DNA of 7,980 nucleotides from an uncultured Bacilli bacterium (GCA_910578745.1 CAJTSN010000059.1:1-7980); one strand, 5' to 3'; positions 1 to 5,577 are shown, counted from the first letter of the stretch. Notes: generated by a model not told the origin, from the sequence alone. Numbers and translations: made by a program.

Positions 1-33
1 AGAGCATTTTATAAATTGCCCTCATTTTAGTGT

Positions 34-54
34 ATGTAAGTCTGAATAGTTACA
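34..54 (+). repeat. Left arm of 21-bp terminal inverted repeat
   Basis: This 21-base stretch, beginning ATGTAAGTCTGAATAG, is the exact reverse complement of the final 21 bases of the window. Read outward from the window interior, each copy begins GTAAC once one ambiguous base is set aside. An outward repeat at both edges suggests a repeated element, such as an IS or transposon end, lying outside the window on each side. GTAA tips are known in the IS66 family, but no transposase is visible here, so that family link is only a guess. Confidence 0.75.
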
Positions 55-82
55 ATTTAGTGTGTAAAGTAAACATAAAACA

Positions 83-111
83 TTGAAAAATGTATAACTT
101 CATGTTATAAT
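83..111 (+). promoter_or_regulatory. Promoter of tRNA-Leu
   Basis: A -35 box TTGAAA (83-88) and a consensus -10 box TATAAT (106-111) are separated by 17 bases, with an extended -10 TGT just before the hexamer. The start point would fall near 118, about 11 bases before the mature tRNA 5' end. The inverted-repeat arm at 34-54 lies just upstream and leaves the promoter intact. Confidence 0.85.
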
Positions 112-128
112 CAAGATGTTTTATATAT

Positions 129-215
129 GGCTGTGTGTTGAAATTGGTAGACAAGCTTGACTCAAAATCAAGTGGAAGCGATTCCGTGTCGGTTCGAGTC
201 CGACCACAGCCACCA
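129..215 (+). tRNA. tRNA-Leu (anticodon CAA)
   Basis: This is a class II tRNA with an encoded CCA tail. The acceptor stem GGCTGTG pairs with CACAGCC (205-211), followed by discriminator A212 and CCA 213-215. The D stem is TTG/CAA, and the anticodon stem CTTGA/TCAAG encloses the loop CTCAAAA, giving anticodon CAA at 163-165, which reads the Leu codon UUG. A long variable arm (GGAA/TTCC) and a T arm GTCGG-TTCGAGT-CCGAC complete a fully paired cloverleaf. The long variable arm and the CAA anticodon make leucine identity firm. It has its own promoter upstream and terminator downstream, so it appears to be a single-gene unit. Confidence 0.96.
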
Positions 216-255
216 TTGGGAAATCTGTTCGAACTATTCGAACTTTTAGATATAG

Positions 256-289
256 AATCAATCAGAAATGGTTGATTTTTTCTGTTTTT
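256..289 (+). terminator. Intrinsic terminator after tRNA-Leu
   Basis: An 8-bp stem AATCAATC/GGTTGATT (one G-T pair) with loop AGAAAT lies at 256-277 and runs into a T-rich tract to 289 that is interrupted only by CTG. It sits 41 bases after the tRNA CCA end and ends transcription about 30 bases before the next start codon. Confidence 0.75.
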
Positions 290-318
290 AGAGAAAATCA
301 TAGGAAAGGTTGGTGTCT

Positions 319-594
319 ATGATTAATGCAATCAAAAGAGAAATTGATATGGAAGAATCTTTAAAGAAACGATTAGAGATAATATGTGATTTTTGTAATA
401 CTACTCCAACAATTATAAATGGTAGTATTCGTAAAATTGATAAGACAAATTTGAACTATATCGAACCTCATAGAATTATTATCAATAACATAATGTTTCT
501 TGCCTTTAATTATTCAAATGAAATCTATATCAATAATTTAAGTAAGAAAATTAAAATATCAGAACTTGAAAACTACATAAAAAGTATGAACTAA
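319..594 (+). CDS. Hypothetical 91-aa protein
   Basis: I do not recognise this protein. The ATG at 319 is chosen because AGGAAAGG (302-309) sits about nine bases upstream; in-frame TTG and GTG codons just before it overlap or abut that site. The 91-residue product is soluble, with no membrane segment or signal peptide. It begins with a charged, probably helical stretch (MINAIKREIDMEESLKKR), has a Cys-x2-Cys pair in the ICDFC segment, and ends in an Asn/Ile/Lys-rich half. The gene lies between tRNA-Leu and the broken recombinase, so it may be cargo or a remnant of the same mobile element, but nothing in the sequence proves that. No promoter is evident in the 30 bases between the tRNA terminator and its ribosome site. 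A weakly expressed or decaying gene is possible. Confidence 0.55.
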   Translation: MINAIKREIDMEESLKKRLEIICDFCNTTPTIINGSIRKIDKTNLNYIEPHRIIINNIMFLAFNYSNEIYINNLSKKIKISELENYIKSMN

Positions 595-618
595 TACATA
601 TTCTCTACAAATGGGTAA

Positions 619-647
619 TAGACAAAATAAGAAAAATGTTGTATTAT
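619..647 (+). promoter_or_regulatory. Promoter upstream of recombinase leader
   Basis: The -35 box TAGACA (619-624) and -10 box TATTAT (642-647) are separated by exactly 17 bases. Initiation near 654 would give a leader of about 65 bases ending at the strong terminator at 674-719. This promoter can therefore drive the recombinase only by read-through. It lies 24 bases after the stop codon of the 91-aa gene. Confidence 0.6.
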
Positions 648-673
648 GTAAGTGATTTACAAAGACTTATTTT

Positions 674-719
674 GAGAAGTAAAAGTATTAGTTTGTAGTA
701 CCTTTACTTCTCTTTTTTT
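674..719 (+). terminator. Strong intrinsic terminator / possible attenuator
   Basis: A perfect 10-bp stem GAGAAGTAAA (674-683) / TTTACTTCTC (703-712) with a 19-base loop is followed at once by seven Ts (713-719). It is the strongest terminator in the window. It could end the 91-aa gene transcript, but it also lies between the promoter at 619-647 and the recombinase ribosome site at 731-737. With no promoter visible between 720 and 748, the recombinase would depend on read-through. I could not identify a clear competing antiterminator stem. Confidence 0.85.
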
Positions 720-747
720 GAAACTAGAAAAGGGAGATGATAATTTG

Positions 748-2135
748 ATGTATGATGACGTAAAAAAGATAGCAGGTTTATATATTAGAGTAAGCACAGA
801 AGATCAAGCTAGAGAGGGTTTTAGCCTACCAGAACAAGAAAAGCGTTTAAGGGCTATGTGTGAGTATAAAGGATATGAAATCTATAAAGTATATGAAGAT
901 GCTGGAATCAGTGCTAAAACAGGTAATAAACGACCTGCATTTGATGAATTATTACAAGATATTAAAGATAAGAAATGTAATACGATTGTTGTATTAAAAC
1001 TGGATAGACTTACTCGTTCAGTTGCTGATTGGGAAAAAATTTAACATTTCTAGAAGAAAACGATGCTTTCTTAGATTGTGCGAATGATGATATTAATACT
1101 ACAAATGCAAATGGGAAAATGATTTCAAGAATACTTACTTCAGTTAGTCAACAAGAGATAGAAAGAACAAGTGAGAGAACAAAAATAGGTTTAGCTGGGG
1201 CAATTAAGGTTGGTCATATTCCCCATCAAAGTCCATTAGGATATAAAAGAAATGGTAAAACTTTAGTACCAGACTTAACAACAAAAGATGTTGTTATTCG
1301 GATATTTGAAATGTATCATAGTGGCTTATCATACAAGAAAATTAGTAATATTTTAAATGATGAAAAAGTATTAAATAAAACAAACTGGCGAGATTCCACG
1401 ATTGTTGGTATTTTACAAAATGAGATTTATAAAGGGGATTTTGTTCATGGAAAGAAAACAAAGAAACCTACTTACTATCCGAATGTTGTAGAACCAATAG
1501 TTAGTAAAGAACTATGGGAAGAATGCCAAGTACAAAAGAAGAAAAACTCTAGAAGTTATCAAAGAACTTTAACTTACTTATTCTTACAAAAATTAAAATG
1601 TCCGAAATGTGGAAGAATTTTAGGTGGTAAAGCAACAACAAAGAAAAATGGTAATTCATACTTCTATTACTATTGCAATGATTGTAAATTAACAATCAAA
1701 GAAAATACTATCGAAGAATATATTAGTGAATTTATAGATAATATTGTAGAATACGATTCAGTTGTTAATCAATTCTTTTTGCCTATGATAAAACAAAAAA
1801 TAGAAAATCCCAAAGAAGACATTGAAAAAGAAATCAAAAAGCAAAAAGATAAATTTACTAGAATTAGAGAGGCTTATGTAAACGAAGTATTTACTCTTGA
1901 GGAATATGATTTAGAACGAAAAAAGGTAGAAAATACGATTGAAGATTTGGAAACAAAATTAAATGAATCAGAAGTATGTGATGAGTTAAAATTCACACCA
2001 GAAGATATTTTAGTAAAGCGAGATATAGATTTTATCAATTCAGTTAAATACCCAGAAAAATATAAAGAATATAATAAATCGTGGAAAGATTTTACAAGAG
2101 AAGAAAAAGCAAATCTAATTAACGCGTTGTGCTAG
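748..2135 (+). pseudogene. Large serine recombinase, frameshifted and IS-truncated
   Basis: This was a large serine site-specific recombinase. The ATG at 748 has AGGGAGA (731-737) upstream. The N-terminal resolvase domain shows the catalytic motif YIRVSTEDQ (Ser16) and the LDRLTRS motif. After DWEK the frame stops at TAA 1042-1044, while the homologous continuation (LTFLEENDAFLDCANDDI, then QQEIERTSERTK) is in the -1 frame. One extra base in the A6T3 run at 1034-1042 would restore a continuous protein. Then come a Recombinase domain (PLGYKR, the SGLSYKKISNIL helix), a zinc ribbon CPKCG...CNDC, and a charged coiled coil (EKEIKKQKDK). The frame reads NALC then TAG at 2133-2135 because an IS982-type element enters at 2121; native coding ends at 2120. 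The enzyme would have excised or integrated a mobile element; it is now probably inactive unless the frameshift is a sequencing artefact. Confidence 0.88.
2112..2120 (+). repeat. Left target-site duplication of the IS
   Basis: AATCTAATT at 2112-2120 matches AATTTAATT at 3126-3134 in 8 of 9 bases, in direct orientation on either side of the IS. Both copies encode Asn-Leu-Ile in the recombinase frame. Because AT-rich bases flank the tips, the boundary could shift by one base. Confidence 0.7.
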
Positions 2136-2136
2136 T
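2121..2136 (+). repeat. IS left terminal inverted repeat
   Basis: AACGCGTTGTGCTAGT is the exact reverse complement of 3110-3125. Matching continues as AAA (2138-2140) after a C/T mismatch at 2137. The transposase stop codon and the new stop of the truncated recombinase both lie in the CTAG of this arm. Confidence 0.88.
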
Positions 2137-3034
2137 CAAAATTCAAGACATTGGAAATGGCAGTAGATTTTCCAATAAGAGTAAGTATATTAAAACAAAG
2201 AAACTTCATTTCTAGCATTGTCTGAAGAGAAAGAAATGATTTTGCTCGCACTCTTTCCATATCAAAATGTTCTATTAGTTGATTAAATGTAGATTCAATT
2301 CGTCTTCTTAATTTAGAAATTCTATTTCTAAATGCTTTGGGTAATGGTTCTTTACTGTTATCCCTTTTTAATGCATATAAACGAATTCCTTTTTCTTCCC
2401 TTAATTCTTTACCTATATTTCCTACATAGCCTTTATCTCCAAATAAAATAGTAATATTCATCATTTGCGATAATTCATATAAAGCTTCTCTATCATCTAT
2501 GTTTGCCTTTGTGAGTAAATAATCAATTGGATTTCCATTTAGGTCTATAATGACATGTACTTTCATTCCATAATATTTTTCTTTCTTACTTGCACAATAG
2601 CCATAAGAAGAGTAATCTCTTAGCCTTTTTCCAAAATAGGCTCTCCCAAATTTGTTTACTATTAAAGGAAAACTATCTACAATTTTATGCTCACATGTTT
2701 CATTTCTTTGTATTCTTTTTCGAATCATCCTAACTACTGTAAACAAGGAAGATATTAGACGATTAAACCGAGAACGTTCTACATAATTTACTAAGTTTGG
2801 ATGATTTGCTTTTAAATATAGATATCCAGCATTTTGTGTTTTTCCAATGCATTCAATTAATAGTTGTATAGATATAAGTTCTGAATCATTCATTTTTGCT
2901 TTATCCTTATTTTTTCTATATTTTACGCTATCAGGTGTATTTGTATTGTATATTAATGTTACAATTAGCAAAATACTTTGATAAAGTTCTTCTATATTTT
3001 GTGGTTTTGTGATATCATTTAATAAATCATTCAT
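2132..3034 (-). CDS. IS982-family DDE transposase
   Basis: This 300-aa enzyme catalyses cut-and-paste or related transposition of the surrounding IS by acting on its terminal repeats. The DDE residues can be placed: D120 in IVDSFPL, D200 in LFGDKGYVG and E247 in RRRIESTFNQL. The stretch RDYSSYGYCASKKEKYYGMK (140-158) is the signature around the second strand of IS982 transposases. The N-terminal 110 residues are helical and include the SRFNRL motif typical of the family. The ATG at 3034 is supported by AAGGAGT at 3041-3047 on the minus strand, about six bases upstream. The frame is intact with no shift, and length matches family norms, so it is probably functional. The TAG stop lies inside the IS end and overlaps the stop of the truncated recombinase on the other strand. 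Confidence 0.93.
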   Translation of the reverse strand: MNDLLNDITKPQNIEELYQSILLIVTLIYNTNTPDSVKYRKNKDKAKMNDSELISIQLLIECIGKTQNAGYLYLKANHPNLVNYVERSRFNRLISSLFTVVRMIRKRIQRNETCEHKIVDSFPLIVNKFGRAYFGKRLRDYSSYGYCASKKEKYYGMKVHVIIDLNGNPIDYLLTKANIDDREALYELSQMMNITILFGDKGYVGNIGKELREEKGIRLYALKRDNSKEPLPKAFRNRISKLRRRIESTFNQLIEHFDMERVRAKSFLSLQTMLEMKFLCFNILTLIGKSTAISNVLNFD

Positions 3035-3109
3035 TTTGGTACTCCTTATATTATTGTTTTCAAATATACTGTACCATTTTTTGAATGATTTTTCTATTTC
3101 CTATATTTA

Positions 3110-3125
3110 ACTAGCACAACGCGTT
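3110..3125 (+). repeat. IS right terminal inverted repeat
   Basis: ACTAGCACAACGCGTT is the reverse complement of the left arm at 2121-2136. It lies upstream of the transposase, as expected for the promoter-proximal end. Confidence 0.88.
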
Positions 3126-3134
3126 AATTTAATT
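3126..3134 (+). repeat. Right target-site duplication of the IS
   Basis: AATTTAATT is the partner of AATCTAATT at 2112-2120, with one C/T difference. Removing the IS and one copy rejoins the recombinase reading frame without a shift. Confidence 0.7.
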
Positions 3135-3212
3135 ATTCAAAGTTTGATTTATATAAATATATTAACATCATTACGCATCAATCATTGCTTGTACTACAAA
3201 GCTCCTTCGTAA
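3135..3212 (+). pseudogene. Severed C-terminal tail of the serine recombinase
   Basis: Joining 2120 to 3135 continues the recombinase frame as EEKANLI-IQSLIYINILTSL and on to TAA at 3210-3212, adding 25 residues. The segment EEKANLIIQSLIYI resembles the usual helix-plus-strand ending of large serine recombinases (W..x..EEK..LI). The final residues INHCLYYKAPS are less typical and overlap a DNA palindrome, so the original stop may have been elsewhere. This piece has no start codon or ribosome site and is not expressed on its own. Confidence 0.6.
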
Positions 3213-3235
3213 AATATTAGCTTTGTGTAAGCAAT
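3184..3235. repeat. Imperfect palindrome at recombinase 3' end, possible att site
   Basis: ATTGCTT (3184-3190) pairs with AAGCAAT (3229-3235), and ACAAAGCT (3196-3203) pairs with AGCTTTGT (3219-3226), with an asymmetric internal loop (GTACT/GT) between them. The whole is a 52-base imperfect inverted repeat. It has no T-tract, so it is not a normal terminator. Large serine recombinases act on imperfect palindromes of about this size next to their gene, so an attachment site is a reasonable but unproven idea. Confidence 0.4.
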
Positions 3236-3407
3236 TAGATAATTAGTAGTCATCACCACTTGACTACATTTACATTATATACTAAATCAACACATTATTT
3301 CTAAATTTTTAAAAAAATTAGAAATCTCGTGTTTTTTCAGTATGTCTATAATATCATAAAAATTTATTATTGACAAAGCTTAGAATGTCATAATTTTAAA
3401 CATTATA
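3236..3407. other. Non-coding gap between recombinase remnant and amidotransferase
   Basis: I see no gene here. There is a weak AT-only hairpin ATTTCTAA/TTAGAAAT (3297-3304 / 3318-3325) followed by a loose T-run (3332-3337), possibly an old plus-strand terminator for the recombinase. A consensus -35 TTGACA is present at 3370-3375, but no good -10 box follows at the correct distance. Confidence 0.4.
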
Positions 3408-3433
3408 AAACTCGAAACAAAAAGTTCGAGTTT
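3408..3433 (-). terminator. Probable terminator of the amidotransferase gene
   Basis: A perfect 9-bp stem AAACTCGAA/TTCGAGTTT surrounds an 8-base loop (3417-3424). On the minus strand the stem ends in TTTT followed by ATAATGTTT, a weak U-tract. It lies about 60 bases after the stop of the minus-strand gene at 3495, which makes it the likely transcript end. Confidence 0.5.
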
Positions 3434-3494
3434 CCTATCAATCTGGTGCGTTTACTGATGGGGTTTTGCACTATGTTAAAATTTAGTTTTCTAA

Positions 3495-4181
3495 TTAAGT
3501 CTCACTAATTCTTTTGTGATATTCATCACATGATTGTATAAATTTTTTCATTAAGTTTTGCATAAGTTCGTCATTCTCCATTATTTCAGGATGCCACTTT
3601 ACTCCTAAGCAAAAAATTTTATTCTTCAATTCAACTGCTTCAACAAATCCATTTAAATCATGAGCCACGATATCAAAGTGTTTTACATCGCTGTCTTTAA
3701 TCATGACATTATGAATACTATTTACAGATATTTTTCTATTTTGCCCGATTATTTTATATAATTTTGATGATTCATCAATAACTATATCATGTCTGTAATC
3801 TTTATCATATATATTATGTGCCTCATTTCTTTCTTTTTGAACTTTATCACCTTGTGAAAATAAAATATTATTAAGACCACAACAAGTACCTAATAATGGT
3901 ACATCATTTTCAATAGCATATTTGGCAACATATATTTCATGTTTTCCCGTTTGCCAACCACCTTGTAAAATGAACCCATCACATAATTTTAATATTTTAT
4001 GAAAGTTCTCCTTTTCAGATTGTGTCATAAATTCATCATAATCAACATTGGTTGGTAATACTCCTATCGCTATTCCTCCATTCTTAACAATTATTTTTCT
4101 AAAATCATCAGTTATTTTTTGCTTGGTCCATAATGATTTACTATCATTTGCTGGTTTTCCTACAATTCCTATTATCGGCAT
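3495..4181 (-). CDS. Class I glutamine amidotransferase-like hydrolase (peptidase C26, PuuD-type)
   Basis: This 228-aa cytoplasmic protein has the class I glutamine-amidotransferase fold of the gamma-glutamyl-gamma-aminobutyrate hydrolase group, whose members hydrolyse gamma-glutamyl amide bonds. Visible motifs are the N-terminal strand PIIGIVGKP, a FILQGGW glycine turn (70-76), the nucleophile elbow LLGTCCGLN with C100 as nucleophile, VNSIHN (153-158), a NGFVEAVE strand (177-184), and LGVKWHPE giving H197 and E199 of the triad. The usual elbow is G-[IV]-C-R-G; here the Arg is Cys (C101) and the Ile is Thr. It is slightly shorter than PuuD (254 aa). The ATG at 4181 has GAAAGGAA (4191-4198) upstream, and it has its own promoter. 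No putrescine pathway genes are nearby, so the substrate is unknown. Confidence 0.85.
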   Translation of the reverse strand: MPIIGIVGKPANDSKSLWTKQKITDDFRKIIVKNGGIAIGVLPTNVDYDEFMTQSEKENFHKILKLCDGFILQGGWQTGKHEIYVAKYAIENDVPLLGTCCGLNNILFSQGDKVQKERNEAHNIYDKDYRHDIVIDESSKLYKIIGQNRKISVNSIHNVMIKDSDVKHFDIVAHDLNGFVEAVELKNKIFCLGVKWHPEIMENDELMQNLMKKFIQSCDEYHKRISET

Positions 4182-4220
4182 CTATAATACTTCCTTTCAA
4201 TTTTCTAACAATTTATAATT

Positions 4221-4249
4221 ATTATAACAATTTTTAGGTAATAAGTCAT
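4221..4249 (-). promoter_or_regulatory. Promoter of the amidotransferase gene
   Basis: On the minus strand a consensus TATAAT (4221-4226) is preceded by extended -10 TGT and, 17 bases upstream, by ATGACT (4244-4249), which matches four -35 positions. The start would be near 4214, leaving a short leader before the ribosome site. Confidence 0.65.
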
Positions 4250-4302
4250 CATAATCTATATATAATTTTATTGATAATAATGCCATAACTTCTAACTCCC
4301 TA

Positions 4303-4330
4303 TATGTTTTGACGCAAGCATCAAAACATA
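4303..4330. repeat. Perfect 10-bp inverted repeat without U-tract
   Basis: TATGTTTTGA (4303-4312) and TCAAAACATA (4321-4330) flank the 8-base spacer CGCAAGCA. Neither strand has a T-run after it, so it is not a standard terminator. It lies upstream of the amidotransferase promoter and downstream of the tRNA-Thr terminator, a position that would suit a regulator binding site. No regulator gene is seen nearby. Confidence 0.5.
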
Positions 4331-4354
4331 GTTGATAAACTTTTATTTATTAAA

Positions 4355-4382
4355 TAAAAAATCCATAATAACAAATATTATG
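4355..4382 (-). terminator. Terminator of tRNA-Thr
   Basis: On the minus strand CATAATA/TATTATG (7 bp) with a 5-base loop lies at 4364-4382, followed by GA and then a T-run (4355-4361). It is about 45 bases after the tRNA 3' end and before the amidotransferase promoter, so the two units are separate. Confidence 0.65.
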
Positions 4383-4426
4383 AACTTTAAATATAGTAAT
4401 CGCAATAGTGCGACTTTTAACCTCAA

Positions 4427-4502
4427 TGGTGCCGACTGCCGGATTTGAACCAGCGACCTACGCGTTACGAGTGCGTTGCACTACCAGCTGTGCTAAGTCG
4501 GC
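4427..4502 (-). tRNA. tRNA-Thr (anticodon CGT)
   Basis: This is a 76-base tRNA with encoded CCA (4427-4429). The acceptor stem GCCGACT pairs with AGTCGGC, the D stem is GCAC/GTGC, and the T arm is CTGG-TTCAAAT-CCGG with one further closing position. The anticodon loop CTCGTAA gives CGT (4467-4469 on the plus strand), which reads the Thr codon ACG. The acceptor and T arm match the usual bacterial tRNA-Thr pattern. One oddity is that the anticodon stem ACGCA/CGCGT has four pairs and an A-C mismatch (position 31/39) next to the loop. It has its own promoter and terminator. Confidence 0.95.
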
Positions 4503-4510
4503 ATACTTAA

Positions 4511-4538
4511 ATTATACACTATATTTTGAATTTTTCAA
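4511..4538 (-). promoter_or_regulatory. Promoter of tRNA-Thr
   Basis: On the minus strand TTGAAA (4533-4538) and TATAAT (4511-4516) are separated by 16 bases, with initiation expected within a few bases of the mature tRNA 5' end at 4502. Confidence 0.75.
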
Positions 4539-4893
4539 TAAGCAATTTTAAATTATTTTCCTTCTCCTAAAAAAATTTCAAAAATGTATGGTAGGGAGCT
4601 TTTCTTTTCTAGATTTAATAAATTGATAAAGTATTCTTCATGGAGAGTAACAAAATGAACCATGAAAATAAAATTTCCTATAAATATTCGTTATTACAAT
4701 TTTAATTAAGATATATCTTCATTCTTTACATCTTTTTTGTTTTTCTTGTATGCAATACGTTGTAGTTTTATTTGAACAAAGAGTAAGTTTCTGTAGTATC
4801 ATTATAAATTCTTATATGTGTATTCTAGGTGCAGAAAATTTGTTTCATTAAATTATGTATGAACTAAGATATGGAAAAACCATTTAAAAAGTA
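4539..4893. other. Gene-poor AT-rich gap
   Basis: I find no convincing gene in these roughly 350 bases. Two weak traces can be noted. A 16-codon plus-strand frame at 4655-4705 starts with ATG after GGAGAG. A minus-strand open stretch of 30 codons ending TAA at 4706-4708 (to 4798) reads as a hydrophobic bit followed by a Lys-rich tail (QRIAYKKNKKDVKNEDIS), which looks like the end of a decayed membrane-protein gene, but it has no start codon. Both may be chance. Confidence 0.5.
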
Positions 4894-4922
4894 TTTAAAA
4901 AATATACTAAAGATGGTATAGT
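4894..4922 (+). promoter_or_regulatory. Promoter of the small membrane protein gene
   Basis: A weak -35 TTTAAA (4894-4899) and -10 TATAGT (4917-4922) are separated by 17 bases; an extended -10 TGG precedes the hexamer. Initiation near 4929 gives a leader of about 25 bases that contains the ribosome site. Confidence 0.6.
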
Positions 4923-4953
4923 ATTCCTGTATGGGAAGGGGACTTGATTTTTA

Positions 4954-5442
4954 ATGGAAGGAATAAATGAAAATGGGAATAAAAGGAAAAGAATATTGCT
5001 AATAATATTCGTAATTCTTTTTGTTTTTATTTCAATAGGTTTCATTCTATTTTATAGGCAAAGTCTTGTTAAGAATGCTAGTAATAACAAAGTGCAGTAT
5101 TCGGATTATATTTATAAAATTCGGTATGATTTTGGAGCTGAAACCTATATATACTTGTTTGAAAATAGGATGATTAAAACTTTAACAATCACTCCACTTA
5201 CAGAACCTTGTTTCGAATTAAATTGTATGCATTTTACTGGGGAATATAGTTACGAAGAAAAAGAAATTCAGTTTTCCTCTGAATTGAAAGACAAAGCAAT
5301 TAAAACTTTAGATGCACTTTATGAAGTAAGTGGAAAGAAGGAATTTGATGCAGATAAAATGGAACTTACTGAATATCAAAAAAGCGTTTTGCTTGCTATT
5401 TTATTAAACGATGAGGATATGATGATTCAAGAGAAAATATAA
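4954..5442 (+). CDS. Single-pass membrane protein of unknown function
   Basis: I do not recognise this 162-aa protein. A basic N terminus (NGNKRKR, 7-13) is followed by a strong hydrophobic segment at about 14-34 with no cleavage or lipobox motif, predicting an N-in membrane anchor. The remaining 125 residues would lie outside the cell. That part looks like a small alpha/beta domain with Tyr-rich strands (50-70), two cysteines C86 and C91 that could form a disulphide, and a helical C terminus. The ATG at 4954 follows AAGGGGA (4936-4942). The gene stands alone with its own promoter. A role at the cell surface is inferred only from topology. No clear terminator is seen before the next gene. Confidence 0.8.
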   Translation: MEGINENGNKRKRILLIIFVILFVFISIGFILFYRQSLVKNASNNKVQYSDYIYKIRYDFGAETYIYLFENRMIKTLTITPLTEPCFELNCMHFTGEYSYEEKEIQFSSELKDKAIKTLDALYEVSGKKEFDADKMELTEYQKSVLLAILLNDEDMMIQEKI

Positions 5443-5577
5443 GTGTATCCTCATTTAAAAAGGAAAATGTTTATTTTTAAAATGAAAAAAATAGTATGAT
5501 AAGAAATCGATTTGAATGCAATTAAAAAATTTTGATGTTATAAATGGGGTAAAAAATGAAGTCAATTAAATTTCAAA

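Larger units (their letters stand above)
2121..3125 (-). mobile_element. IS982-family insertion sequence, complete (1005 bp)
   Basis: The element is bounded by inverted repeats beginning AACGCGTTGTGCTAGT, identical for 16 bases and then AAA after one mismatch. It contains one intact transposase gene on the minus strand. Its length of 1005 bp fits the roughly 1-kb IS982 family. It is flanked by 9-bp direct repeats differing at one position, within the range reported for the family. It is inserted in the 3' part of the serine recombinase gene, in opposite orientation to it. Intact ends, an open transposase and a nearly preserved target duplication indicate an insertion recent relative to decay of the surrounding region. 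Confidence 0.88.

Noticed and set aside
50..301. 83-codon minus-strand reading frame over tRNA-Leu
   Set aside because: It is the antisense of the tRNA gene, giving the GGCGRTRTDTE-type peptide often seen as a false gene call opposite tRNAs, and it has no ribosome site.
1029..1044. Separate start (ATT/ATG-like) for an independent C-terminal recombinase gene
   Set aside because: The downstream frame begins in the middle of the catalytic domain, with no ribosome site; a frameshifted single gene explains it better.
3370..3398. TTGACA as a promoter in the gap after the recombinase remnant
   Set aside because: No acceptable -10 box at 16-18 bases and no gene downstream on that strand.
4655..4705. 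16-codon frame after a GGAGAG sequence
   Set aside because: Too short and without other support; mentioned only in the description of the gap.
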